DNA from: Kiritimatiellia bacterium
GTDB lineage: Bacteria; Verrucomicrobiota; Kiritimatiellia; RFP12; UBA1067
Direction of reading: 5' to 3'
DNA length: 64,000 nt
Assembly (NCBI GenBank): GCA_017403825.1
Contig: JAFRDO010000045.1
Span: 1-64,000, forward strand
Part shown: piece by piece, positions 40,330-48,083 of the stretch
Layout of the letters: each line of letters opens with the position of its first letter
How positions within the stretch are numbered: position 1 is the first letter of the stretch
Made by a program: the position numbers and the translations under genes
The notes under the pieces: model-generated
What the model saw: only the letters and a program-made list of their open reading frames with translations
Database searches by the model: none
Told to the model about the DNA's origin: nothing

Positions 40330-40415
40330 GCCGGGGTGGCACAGTGGTTGACTGCGCCTGATTTGTAATCAGGATCCGCAAGGACACGTCGGTTCGAATC
40401 CGACCCTCGGCTCCA
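40330..40415 (+). tRNA. tRNA-Thr (anticodon TGT) with a long variable arm
   Basis: The acceptor GCCGGGG pairs with CCTCGGC (one G-T). The D-stem has 3 bp (GCA/TGC), the anticodon stem CCTGA/TCAGG encloses TTTGTAA (anticodon TGT), the T-stem is GTCGG/CCGAC with TTCGAAT, the discriminator is T, and CCA is encoded. The variable region has 14 nt (ATCCGCAAGGACAC) and can form TCC-GCAA-GGA, so the gene is 86 nt and class II-like. Thr tRNAs are normally class I with a 4-5 nt variable loop. Confidence 0.88.
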
Positions 40416-40419
40416 GATC

Positions 40420-41568
40420 CTAGTGACGCTGCTCGCAGGCCGACCCGAGGCCGAACGCGTCATACAGCCAGAACGTGACGGCGGCACACTCTATGCCGAA
40501 CGGCAGGTAGCCGGCGAAGCCGATGAACGGCATCTCCCAAATCTGCCAGCGGTGCACCCAAGGAACCGCGTAAACCCACTTCGCAAGCGAGTAATAGTTC
40601 CACGTCTCCCAGCAAAAACCGCAGACGAGCGCCGCTACCGAGAAGCGGAACACCAGCCCCCAGGCGCCGGTCTTCAGCCGGTCCAGAATGCATGGCTCGC
40701 CAAGCAAGACCTGCACCAGCACGAACACCATCAGCGGCGATATCCAGAGCAGCATATAGGTGTAATCGGGACAAAACACTATGCCGACCAGGCCCAGGGC
40801 CGACAGGGCAAGAAGGAAGAGCTTCGCGCGGACGCTACGCACGTCGGGACGCCAGCCCATGCCTTCGTAGTTCCTGTCGTCGAAGAACCGGAACGTGCCC
40901 AGGAACTCCGCAGTCGCGTAGACCGCAGGCAGCACGGAGGCGAAGCACAGAGTCGCGTAGACGGTGTAGGTATAGGCCGACAGCTCGCTGATGCCAAGGT
41001 AATACCAGTTCCACACAAATCGGTTCAGGTACTCGAAGAACCACCAGAACAGCGAAGACGCCGGGAAGGTCAGCGCGTAGACGAACGGGTGGTCCGTCAT
41101 CGGACACCTCCCCGACCGCCACTTGACCAGCGCGTTCATCGTTACGATATAGCCCATCCAGATCGGAAAGTACGACAGCAGCACCTGGTGCGGCCTGATC
41201 CACTCGAACCTGTTCCACGTCACCACCCATGAGGCGGCCAGCAACGCAAGTCCGGCCCAGCCCCAGAGTGGAAAGGGATAGCGCGACGCGGCGGGGCGCG
41301 GAGCGGTGCGCAGCCCTCGCAGGCCGCGGCGGACGAGCGGGAAAAGGCTGGCGGCCGTGAGCCCCGTCATGCAGATGAACCAAGCCCAGTTGAACGGATG
41401 CCGCACATTCCACAGCTTCTCTGGATGGAACCCCCAGTCCTCGGTGCGCGGCGGGAACTGCTTCAGTCCCGCCAGTATCTCGTCGGACCCGCCGATCACG
41501 GCGCAAAGCATCGGCACGCCGACCAGCACCGCCGCAAGAATCAGGTAATGTAAAATCCGACGCGCCAT
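40420..41568 (-). CDS. Multi-pass membrane protein of unknown function
   Basis: The 382-residue protein has about ten membrane helices and many Trp/Tyr in conserved-looking segments (WWFFEYLNRFVWNWYYLG, CWETWNYYSLAKWVYAVPWVHR, IWEMPFIGFAGYLPFGIECAA). The WExWNY...P...EMP...GY.PF.xEC pattern suggests a conserved integral membrane family, but I cannot name it. The start at 41568 lies 13 nt after the upstream gene stop, so it is probably co-transcribed with the PAP2-like gene. Confidence 0.8.
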   Translation of the reverse strand: MARRILHYLILAAVLVGVPMLCAVIGGSDEILAGLKQFPPRTEDWGFHPEKLWNVRHPFNWAWFICMTGLTAASLFPLVRRGLRGLRTAPRPAASRYPFPLWGWAGLALLAASWVVTWNRFEWIRPHQVLLSYFPIWMGYIVTMNALVKWRSGRCPMTDHPFVYALTFPASSLFWWFFEYLNRFVWNWYYLGISELSAYTYTVYATLCFASVLPAVYATAEFLGTFRFFDDRNYEGMGWRPDVRSVRAKLFLLALSALGLVGIVFCPDYTYMLLWISPLMVFVLVQVLLGEPCILDRLKTGAWGLVFRFSVAALVCGFCWETWNYYSLAKWVYAVPWVHRWQIWEMPFIGFAGYLPFGIECAAVTFWLYDAFGLGSACEQRH

Positions 41569-41581
41569 GCCAACCACTGAC

Positions 41582-42079
41582 TTACTTCCAGAAATCCCAT
41601 ATGCCGCACACGACAAACGCTATGACTCCGCCGAAAGCCACGCCGGCAAGCATCTCGCGGACGGTGTGGCCGAGCCGTTCCTGCAGGCGCTCGGCCTCGA
41701 TACGGTCCTCTTCGTTGACTGTGTTCAAGTGACGGATTATGCGGTTCAGCAGCTTCGCGTGTTCGCCAGCCTCGTAACGGAGCGTAACGGCGTCGACCAG
41801 CACGATCAGGCCGAGCCCGACCGCGATCATGGCGTAAGGCGCGTCAAATCCGTCTGTGAACCCGACGGCGAACGCAAGCGACGATACCACCGCCGAATGG
41901 CCGCTGGGCATGCCGCCGGTCGTGATGAGCGAACCCCAGCACGGACGCTTCGCGCGCTTCGAGTCGCTCACGAACTTGATAAGTTGTGCGCAGGCGCCGG
42001 CGATGAACGCGGACATGAACCACGGATGCCGGATTATCTCCAGCGCATTGACGTGATGAATTATGCCAGTTGCAAACAT
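41582..42079 (-). CDS. Divergent PAP2 (DUF212) family membrane protein
   Basis: The 165-residue protein has GGMPSGHSAVVSSLA (PAP2-like motif), KRPCWGSLITT before it, and LRYEAGEHAKLLNRI after it, with HTVREMLAGVAFGG at the end. The family is related to membrane acid phosphatases acting on lipid phosphates; activity of this branch is unproven. The start at 42079 is chosen because a -10 hexamer ends 10 nt before it; the longer frame would cross that promoter and the small gene upstream. Confidence 0.85.
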   Translation of the reverse strand: MFATGIIHHVNALEIIRHPWFMSAFIAGACAQLIKFVSDSKRAKRPCWGSLITTGGMPSGHSAVVSSLAFAVGFTDGFDAPYAMIAVGLGLIVLVDAVTLRYEAGEHAKLLNRIIRHLNTVNEEDRIEAERLQERLGHTVREMLAGVAFGGVIAFVVCGIWDFWK

Positions 42080-42089
42080 TAGGTTGGGA

Positions 42090-42095
42090 ATTATA
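42090..42095 (-). promoter_or_regulatory. Near-leaderless promoter of the PAP2-like gene
   Basis: Minus-strand TGATATAAT, whose TGA is also the stop codon of the small gene at 42096-42269; 10 nt separate the hexamer from the ATG. Confidence 0.6.
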
Positions 42096-42269
42096 TCAAG
42101 CGGCGTGAACCTTCTGCCTGTCAAGCGGAGCGTCCGGGCTGCCGACAGCAAGGCGTCCGATGCGGTTCAGCTCTTCCAGAACCTTCAACCGTTCATCAAT
42201 GGAAAGAGACAGGCAAAATGCCTCGTCCTGCTCCTTGAGCGTAGTCATCTTGACGACAGTTCTATCCAT
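42096..42269 (-). CDS. Small protein paired with the nucleotidyltransferase (57 residues)
   Basis: The 57-residue frame begins MDRTVVKMTTLKEQDEAFCL and continues LSIDERLKVLEELNRIGR. It is predicted helical, with a Leu-rich middle. Its ATG overlaps the end of the nucleotidyltransferase gene by 8 nt, the usual sign of coupled translation, and its stop codon forms the TGA of the next promoter. I take it as a real small gene, possibly the partner of the nucleotidyltransferase; I know no family for it. Confidence 0.65.
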   Translation of the reverse strand: MDRTVVKMTTLKEQDEAFCLSLSIDERLKVLEELNRIGRLAVGSPDAPLDRQKVHAA

Positions 42270-42738
42270 TGCCGATCCGTGCTTTCAGCTTTTCGAGCGC
42301 CAAAGCGTCCGCAATGTCTTTCGGACGCCCTGAAGCCCGCTTGTTTACAATGAGGTCATCCAGCGAAATCACCTTTATGTCAAGTCCATCAACGTTCATC
42401 TTCACTGCACGGCCGACGGCCTCGGTGTAGTTAAGTCCGTCAATGGCCGAAATGATGTCAATGCGTTGCGGTGCCGCGCCAATCTGAAACACCATGCCCG
42501 GCTTGTGGAAATCCGCTTCTGTAAGATTCATGAGCGGCGCGCCAAATGCTCTTATCGCCTGAACAACGGCTTTCGCGTTCTCAGGGTTTGCCATTATCCA
42601 GAAATCTATATCGAACGTCGTTCTCGGCCAACCATGAAGTGCGACAGCATACCCGCCGACAAGCATGAAGTCTACTTCAGCTTTCAGCAAGCACTCTATC
42701 ATATCACGATAGTCTTTATTTAGAAGACATTCGTTCAT
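42262..42738 (-). CDS. Nucleotidyltransferase (MNT/AbiEii-like)
   Basis: The 158-residue protein has LVGGYAVALHGWPRTTFDID, the GG...D-x-D core of minimal nucleotidyltransferases, followed by WIMANPENAKAVVQAIRAFG and IKVISLDDLIVNKRASGRPKD. Such enzymes include antitoxin and toxin components that transfer AMP or other nucleotides to proteins or tRNA. The start at 42738 follows a -10 element by 10 nt. A 57-residue gene follows with overlap, so it may be one half of a two-gene module. Confidence 0.87.
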   Translation of the reverse strand: MNECLLNKDYRDMIECLLKAEVDFMLVGGYAVALHGWPRTTFDIDFWIMANPENAKAVVQAIRAFGAPLMNLTEADFHKPGMVFQIGAAPQRIDIISAIDGLNYTEAVGRAVKMNVDGLDIKVISLDDLIVNKRASGRPKDIADALALEKLKARIGNG

Positions 42739-42748
42739 TGATGCACTT

Positions 42749-42754
42749 ATTATA
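42749..42754 (-). promoter_or_regulatory. Near-leaderless promoter of the nucleotidyltransferase pair
   Basis: Minus-strand TGGTATAAT; 10 nt separate the hexamer from the ATG. Confidence 0.62.
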
Positions 42755-42820
42755 CCATATTTTCGCGGCTGTCTTGCAGCGCAAAATGGTTTGACGGATT
42801 TCCCGACGGAAAAGCGGAAG

Positions 42821-44071
42821 TCATGCCAGCCCGAGGCGGCGGACGGAGGCAAGGAGGGCGGAGCGGGCGGAGGCGACGGACTGGCCGCCGGCGAATGCGC
42901 CGCCAGCTTCGTTCTTCTCGTAGACGACTCTTCCGCCCACGAGCGTCATCTCGACGTCTTCCGCGCCCATCGAGTTGACGACCAGGTTCGGCAGGTCAAG
43001 GGCCGGCGCGAGGTGTGCGCTTCCAAGGCCTGCAACGCAGAGGTCTGCCGCCTTGCCGACGGCGATTTCGCCCGCATCGTCCGTTCCCAGCGCCTTCGCG
43101 CCGTTCTTCGTCGCCATCTCAATCACGTCCCACGCCGACAGAACGGTCGGATCACGGGCTAGCCCCTTGTGGATCAGAGAGGCCAAGTGCATCTCCTCGA
43201 ACATGTCGAGATTGTCGTTCGAGGCGCAGCCGTCGGTGCCAAGCGCGACGTTCACGCCTAGCTTCATCGCTCGCGGAACGCGGGCGAAACCACTCCCCAG
43301 CTTCATGTTGCTCGTAGGGTTGTGGACGAGCGACACGCCCATCTCCGCCATGATGCGGAAGTCGTCGTCAGTGCACCACACGCAGTGCGCCGCGTAGCCC
43401 CCGTGGTCGAAAAGCCCCGTCGCGGCAATCTGCGCGACAGGCGTCCTGCCGTGCCGCTGAATACACTCCTCGTGCTCTTTCTTCGTCTCGCTCACGTGCA
43501 CGTGCAGCGGCCTCTTCAGCTCGCGGTTCGCATCAGCGAGCGCGCGGCAGAACTTCTCGTCGGTAAGGTACTCCGAATGAATACAGATATGGCTCTTGGG
43601 GTGGTTCTCGGCGTACTTCACGCATTCGTCAAGCCTGCCCGGAACGAAATTCAGCCCGACGCGACACGTGAAACCGCGCATCCCAGCGTCCGCAAGGGCC
43701 GCCTCGGTCTCCTCCGGAAAGTCGTACATGTCAGCCACGCACGTCGTGCCGCCGGCAAGCATCTCCATTATTCCCCAGACCGCGCCGGCGCGCACGTCCG
43801 CCGGTGTCATCTTCGCCTCAACGGGGAAGATCGCCTCCTCCAGCCAGCGCTGCAGGGGAAGTCCGCCGCCAAGGCCGCGCACGAGCGTCATCGCCGTATG
43901 GCCGTGGCAGTTCACGAGCCCGGGCATGACGAGCCTGTCTGGTTCGCAGTCGCGCTCGACGACGGCAGCGATCTTGCCGTCCTCGATAAGCAAGTCGCCC
44001 TTGGCGACTCGCCGCCCGGCGAGGAGCATCCAGCAGTTCTCCAGCTTGAGAGTCGTTGTCGGCATGGTCAT
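42821..44071 (-). CDS. mtaD: Amidohydrolase, SAH/MTA deaminase-like
   Basis: The 416-residue protein has the metal site HGHTAM, LRGLGGGLPLQRWL, HVHVSET, AHCVWC and GTDGCASNDNLDM, all typical of 5'-methylthioadenosine/S-adenosylhomocysteine deaminases. It would convert these to their inosine forms in SAM by-product clearance. luxS in the same operon also handles an SAH-derived product, so the operon appears to serve SAM salvage. The ATG overlaps the coaB stop. Other ATZ/TRZ deaminases look similar, so substrate certainty is moderate. Confidence 0.85.
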   Translation of the reverse strand: MTMPTTTLKLENCWMLLAGRRVAKGDLLIEDGKIAAVVERDCEPDRLVMPGLVNCHGHTAMTLVRGLGGGLPLQRWLEEAIFPVEAKMTPADVRAGAVWGIMEMLAGGTTCVADMYDFPEETEAALADAGMRGFTCRVGLNFVPGRLDECVKYAENHPKSHICIHSEYLTDEKFCRALADANRELKRPLHVHVSETKKEHEECIQRHGRTPVAQIAATGLFDHGGYAAHCVWCTDDDFRIMAEMGVSLVHNPTSNMKLGSGFARVPRAMKLGVNVALGTDGCASNDNLDMFEEMHLASLIHKGLARDPTVLSAWDVIEMATKNGAKALGTDDAGEIAVGKAADLCVAGLGSAHLAPALDLPNLVVNSMGAEDVEMTLVGGRVVYEKNEAGGAFAGGQSVASARSALLASVRRLGLA

Positions 44072-44694
44072 GCTTTCATTTGCGAGATGATTTCATCGAC
44101 GACGCGGCGGGCGACCCTGCGCTTGGACATCAGCGGCAGGCGGCGCACTTCCCCGTCGGGAAAAACAAAGGCGACGCGGTTGGTATCGGTGCCGAAGCCC
44201 GCGCCCTTCTCCGTCACGTCATTGGCGACGACGAACGCCAGGCTCTTCTCGCGGCACTTGCGCCGCGCCTCGGCGACAACGTCGCCACCGGTCTCGGCGG
44301 CAAAGCCGACCTTCAGGGGAACGCGCACCGACTTCAGCACGTCGGGATTGCGCACGAGCCGCAGGACGCCAGCCATTTCGCGCTTCTTCAGCTTGGTCCG
44401 CGAACAATGCGCCGGACGCCAGTCGGCGACGGCTGCAGTAGCGACCAGCGCGTCAGCGCCCTTGGCGGCCCGCGCCGTCTCGCGCATCATCTCCCTCGCG
44501 CTTACGACATCGACCCGCTCCACGCCCTTGGGCGTCCTGAGAGCGACAGGCCCGGCGACAAGCACGACCTCAAGTCCGCGCCGCGCCGCCTCCGCCGCGA
44601 TGGCAAAGCCCATCTTGCCGGTGCTGGGGTTGCTAAGGAAGCGCACCGGATCGAGATGCTCTCGCGTCGGGCCTGCCGTAACCACCAGCTTCAC
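44068..44694 (-). CDS. coaB: Phosphopantothenate--cysteine ligase (CoaB domain alone)
   Basis: The 208-residue protein starts VVTAGPTREHLDPVRFLSN, the usual start of the CoaB half of bifunctional CoaBC, and has STGKMGFAIA, ATAAVADWRP and VANDVTEKGAGFGTDTN. It joins 4'-phosphopantothenate and cysteine in CoA synthesis. In most bacteria it is fused behind the flavin decarboxylase CoaC; here CoaC is absent and must be elsewhere. The start overlaps the DUF167 gene by 4 nt. Confidence 0.9.
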   Translation of the reverse strand: MKLVVTAGPTREHLDPVRFLSNPSTGKMGFAIAAEAARRGLEVVLVAGPVALRTPKGVERVDVVSAREMMRETARAAKGADALVATAAVADWRPAHCSRTKLKKREMAGVLRLVRNPDVLKSVRVPLKVGFAAETGGDVVAEARRKCREKSLAFVVANDVTEKGAGFGTDTNRVAFVFPDGEVRRLPLMSKRRVARRVVDEIISQMKA

Positions 44695-44945
44695 GGCAGG
44701 ATCCTCTCCGCGTCAGCCGCGCTGACGCCGCGCAGAAGGATGCGCTTCGTCTTCGAGGTCTCGCCGCTTTTGAACACGACGGCGCTTTTCGGCACGCCGA
44801 AGGCGTCAGCCAACGTCTCGATCAGCTCCTTGTTGGCTTTGCCGTCGACAGGCGCACAGCGTATGCGCACGCGCACGGCGTCGCCTATCACGCCGTCGAT
44901 GCCGGCGCGCGACGAGCGCGGCTGCGCCCTCACGTTCAGGACCAC
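44691..44945 (-). CDS. DUF167 (YggU) family protein
   Basis: The 84-residue protein has NVRAQPRSSRAGIDGVIGD, the core VRIRCAPVDGKANKELIETLA and SGETSKTKRILLRGV, matching the small DUF167 fold. The function is unknown; in many bacteria it is near proline or membrane genes. The GTG at 44945 is the given start. A CTG at 44975 lies 6 nt after GGGAGG and would add MSCFAETPEG at the N-terminus, which fits the family start better, so the true start is uncertain. Confidence 0.85.
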   Translation of the reverse strand: MVLNVRAQPRSSRAGIDGVIGDAVRVRIRCAPVDGKANKELIETLADAFGVPKSAVVFKSGETSKTKRILLRGVSAADAERILP

Positions 44946-45013
44946 GCCCTCCGGCGTCTCGGCAAAACAGCTCAGGCTATGCCTCCCATCTCAAACCTCT
45001 TTCACCGGACTTC

Positions 45014-46393
45014 TCATCGCGCGCACTTGCCGAACACCCCGTCGGCGAAGTCCATCAGCCACGTCCAGTCATAGGCGGAAATGCCGTGGCTGCGGTTGCG
45101 GTGCACGTAGCCGAGGTGCCTACCGATGGCGGAAGTGTCGAAGTCATCTGGCCAGGCGACATCGGGCATTCCCTCCTTGCCGAGGAACGTCCACACCGGG
45201 CTTGCAGCCCGGACGGCGAGATACTCGCCCTCCGTGTCGAACCAGCGCGAGTCATAGCCCTCCACGAGCAGGGCGCGCGGGGCTATGCAGGCGATGAAAA
45301 GATGCTGGTCGAACGGCATGGTCTTCCAGGGCGCCTCGGCGTATTTTGCGTATGCGCGGCAATACCAGTGCGTGAACGCGCGGTTCTCGGTAGAGACATT
45401 TTCTCCGTAGTCGCGCTTTGCGAGGGGCACGCCGCCGCCGCCCGTCTGGTTCGGCACGCATACCGCGAACCTGTCGTCCCTCGCCGCCGCGATGAGCGCC
45501 GCCTTGCCGAGACGCGAGCAACCCGTAACCACCGCCCTTCTGGCGTCCAGCTCAGAAACGCGCTCCGCGAGGTCGAGTCCGCGCGAAAGCGCCCAGGCCC
45601 ATGCGCCGAGCGAGGTGATGTTGTCGGTACGCGACGTGTCGCGTTCGCCCCACAGCCCGAAGACGCCGGTGTAGGCGAACGGGTTCTGCTGGAAGCGCGG
45701 ATCTTTCTCGTCCGCTTCTGGGTCGGGCGAGACCTCGCAGTAGCACGCGCTCATCACGGCATAGCCGCGCGCCAAAATCATGCCGACGGGAAAGATGCCG
45801 GCTCCGTTCGGATCCTGCAATACGCCGCGCGTCTTCGCGCTGGAGACATGGTTCGTGACACCGTACTTCTCGCCGGCGCGCGTCCAGCCCTGCTGAACCG
45901 GTATGTCCTCGTCGGGGACAAGCTCATGATTTCCCCGGTAGTTCAAGAAGGATATGACAGGCACCGGCTTCTTCGCGGGCTTGGGAATCCACATGATCCA
46001 TGTGACGCACGGACCCGACTTGTCGGCCTTGAACCACATCTTGTACTGGCGACGCACCGCATGGCCGTCGATGGCGGGCTTCTCGTCCACAAGCTCGGTG
46101 ACGACAGTTTCCGGCTTCGGCGGCTCCTCGCCGTACATCTCCCTGGCGAAGATACCGAGGATCTCGCGGCGGCGCTCGGCCCAGTCCGCAGGGGTCGCGA
46201 CTTTCCGTCCGTCCGCAAAGACGAGAGGGTCTTCCAGGGTGTAGGACGGAATCTTGTCCTTGTCGTAGTTCGCCTCGTGCACGAACACCTCGCGGTCCTG
46301 CACGAATACGGTCTCCGCCGCCGCGCAAAAAGCACATGACGCGGCAACGAAAAGAGCCACAGCCTTACAACGTCCGCCAGTCATGAAATTCAT
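45014..46393 (-). CDS. Secreted CE15-like glucuronoyl esterase
   Basis: The 459-residue protein has a signal peptide (ALFVAASCAFCAAAE) and the CE15 catalytic pattern: nucleophile elbow VTGCSRLGKAAL, VPNQTGGGGVP, and the C-terminal His in HRNRSHGISAYDW. CE15 enzymes cut ester links between glucuronic acid in xylan and lignin or other alcohols. The ATG at 46393 follows a run of ten Gs (C run 46396-46405 on the plus strand) that forms its ribosome site. It lies 35 nt after luxS. Confidence 0.87.
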   Translation of the reverse strand: MNFMTGGRCKAVALFVAASCAFCAAAETVFVQDREVFVHEANYDKDKIPSYTLEDPLVFADGRKVATPADWAERRREILGIFAREMYGEEPPKPETVVTELVDEKPAIDGHAVRRQYKMWFKADKSGPCVTWIMWIPKPAKKPVPVISFLNYRGNHELVPDEDIPVQQGWTRAGEKYGVTNHVSSAKTRGVLQDPNGAGIFPVGMILARGYAVMSACYCEVSPDPEADEKDPRFQQNPFAYTGVFGLWGERDTSRTDNITSLGAWAWALSRGLDLAERVSELDARRAVVTGCSRLGKAALIAAARDDRFAVCVPNQTGGGGVPLAKRDYGENVSTENRAFTHWYCRAYAKYAEAPWKTMPFDQHLFIACIAPRALLVEGYDSRWFDTEGEYLAVRAASPVWTFLGKEGMPDVAWPDDFDTSAIGRHLGYVHRNRSHGISAYDWTWLMDFADGVFGKCAR

Positions 46394-46395
46394 CG

Positions 46396-46405
46396 CCCCC
46401 CCCCC
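46396..46405 (-). repeat. Ten-base G tract in the ribosome site of the CE15 gene
   Basis: On the coding strand GAGA is followed by ten Gs and CG directly before the ATG. Slippage in such a tract would change the Shine-Dalgarno spacing, so expression may be phase-variable. Confidence 0.8.
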
Positions 46406-46428
46406 TCTCAGATACGCAGCACCAGCCG

Positions 46429-46944
46429 TCACGAGTCGTGGAAGACCCGTCCGTCGTCCGTAGTCAGCCGCTCTGCGGACGGGTAGTCGAAGCACGGCGC
46501 ACGCTCCAACGTCTCGACGAACCGCGCGGCCTCCCACTTCGCCATCGCAAGATCGTGAAGCCTGAAGTTGCCGCAGTTCACCTCGGTCGCGCCCGGCACG
46601 TCGCCCTCGTAGTCGCGGCAGTGCCGGAACGCCGCCAGCACGAGCGGCAGGATCTCCTGCGGCGTCGGACGCCCCTTCACGATCAAGTAGTTGCCGGTGA
46701 GGCACCCCATCGGCCCCCAGTACACGATCCTATCCTTCCACTCGGGGTCGCTCCGCAAGTACGTCGCCACGATATGCTCGATGGTGTGGAGCGCGTTCGG
46801 GTGCACCGCAGGCTCGACGTTCGGACGCTTCATGCGCACGTCGAACGTCGTAGCGAAGTCGCCGCCGACGGCATCTACGCGCGAGACGTAGATGCCTGGC
46901 ACTATGCGCGTATGGTCAACCTGAAAGCTTGCGATCAGTTCCAT
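46429..46944 (-). CDS. luxS: S-ribosylhomocysteine lyase
   Basis: LuxS splits S-ribosylhomocysteine to homocysteine and DPD, the precursor of AI-2. The 171-residue protein has the metal site HTIEH (His53, His57) and Cys124 in EVNCGNF, with the catalytic Cys81 in GPMGCLTG. AGGAGAC precedes the ATG. It follows the NahK-like gene by 8 nt and lies in the same operon as the SAH/MTA deaminase, which would compete for SAH-derived substrates. Confidence 0.96.
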   Translation of the reverse strand: MELIASFQVDHTRIVPGIYVSRVDAVGGDFATTFDVRMKRPNVEPAVHPNALHTIEHIVATYLRSDPEWKDRIVYWGPMGCLTGNYLIVKGRPTPQEILPLVLAAFRHCRDYEGDVPGATEVNCGNFRLHDLAMAKWEAARFVETLERAPCFDYPSAERLTTDDGRVFHDS

Positions 46945-46952
46945 TGCGTCTC

Positions 46953-47984
46953 CTATGCGTAGCGGCGCACGATGGCCTCATACTCCGCCGCCTGCGCCTC
47001 CATCGACTCCACCATCTTGAACTGCGTGTGGCAGCGGACAAGGTTGTGCCCGTCGTAGGCGGTGTGGAAATACGTGTCGCCGGCGAGATAGTCGGTAAGG
47101 AACCTTATGCCGATCGTGAGCGTGATGAGCCGTCCAGAGAACGCCAGGTTCTCCTTCTCCGCCTCGGTGAGGAATTTCGCCTGCGCGAGATAGCCCCTGA
47201 CAAGCGCCTCGAAGTATTCCTTCTTGGAATAGACTTTCGAGAGATCCTTTTCGTCCTCGGCCGCGGCGGCGGACGACGTGCGCACCATGTCGCCGAAGTC
47301 GTAGAGCGCGGAGCCCGGCATCGTCGTGTCGAGGTCGATGACGACGTTCGAGCCGTCCGGCGCCATCATCACGTTGTTGATCTTGGTGTCGTTGTGGGTG
47401 ATGCGCTCGGGGATCTCGCCCTTCGCCATCATCGTCACGATCCTGGCGGCTTCTTCGCGGCGCACGTCCACGAACGCCAGTTCCGCCGCGACGGACGCCT
47501 TGCGGCCCTTAACGTCCGCCGCCGCCGCCTCGTCGAGAAGGCGAATGCGGTCGACCGTGTCGTGGAAGCGCGGAATGACGGGCTGCAGCTTCGGCTCCGG
47601 CATGTCGGCGAGGGCGTTCTGGAACGCCGCGAACGCGCCCGCAGCCAGCTCCGCCTGGGCCGGCTCGGATATGACGTCTACCGACGAGTAGCCTTCCAAA
47701 AAGGCATACACGCGCCACGGGTTGTCGTAGCCAAGTACCTCAAGCGTCTTCACGCCCTTTGCCTTCAGGTGCCCGGTGACGCGCAAGATGTTGGACTTCA
47801 GTACGTCCTTGTCAAAGGCATCGGTCACATGCTGGAGAATATAGCGCGTTCCGGACCCGGTCTCGACCTTGAACGTGTCGTTTATGTGCCCGGAGCCGTA
47901 GCGGCTTATGTCGGTCGGGTCCTTGATCCCGAACCCGGCGAGCACGGATCTGAGCTCCTCATCCTGATATGTTCTGTTCGACAT
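46953..47984 (-). CDS. Aminoglycoside phosphotransferase family kinase, NahK-like
   Basis: The 343-residue protein has YGSGHINDTFKV (nucleotide site), HNDTKINNVM with the catalytic Asp and VIDLDTTMPGSALYDFGD as metal site. These segments match N-acetylhexosamine 1-kinase (NahK), which makes GalNAc/GlcNAc-1-phosphate in gut bacteria. It may feed host glycan sugars into central pathways. The start at 47984 follows AAAGGG; longer frames pass the promoter. It is the first gene of the operon to 42821. Confidence 0.88.
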   Translation of the reverse strand: MSNRTYQDEELRSVLAGFGIKDPTDISRYGSGHINDTFKVETGSGTRYILQHVTDAFDKDVLKSNILRVTGHLKAKGVKTLEVLGYDNPWRVYAFLEGYSSVDVISEPAQAELAAGAFAAFQNALADMPEPKLQPVIPRFHDTVDRIRLLDEAAAADVKGRKASVAAELAFVDVRREEAARIVTMMAKGEIPERITHNDTKINNVMMAPDGSNVVIDLDTTMPGSALYDFGDMVRTSSAAAAEDEKDLSKVYSKKEYFEALVRGYLAQAKFLTEAEKENLAFSGRLITLTIGIRFLTDYLAGDTYFHTAYDGHNLVRCHTQFKMVESMEAQAAEYEAIVRRYA

Positions 47985-48012
47985 GTTGCGTTTGCCCTTT
48001 GCTGTGCCGCTA

Positions 48013-48018
48013 ATTATA
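48013..48018 (-). promoter_or_regulatory. Extended -10 promoter of the NahK-like operon
   Basis: Minus-strand TGATATAAT gives a leader of about 20 nt with AAAGGG. Confidence 0.58.
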
Positions 48019-48070
48019 TCAAAAATCGCCGGTGAAATGCGGAGGTCGCCCGCCAAGGGCCAGAATTTGG

Positions 48071-48076
48071 TAAAAT
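48071..48076 (+). promoter_or_regulatory. Leaderless promoter of the RNA ligase gene
   Basis: TGGTAAAAT; 7 nt separate the hexamer from the GTG at 48084, which supports the GTG start. Confidence 0.65.
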
Positions 48077-48083
48077 ACGGGCT

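Noticed and set aside
39030-40487. Longer tyrS frame starting upstream of 40274
   Set aside because: It would run through the tRNA-Thr gene and the tyrS promoter, and the added residues match nothing.
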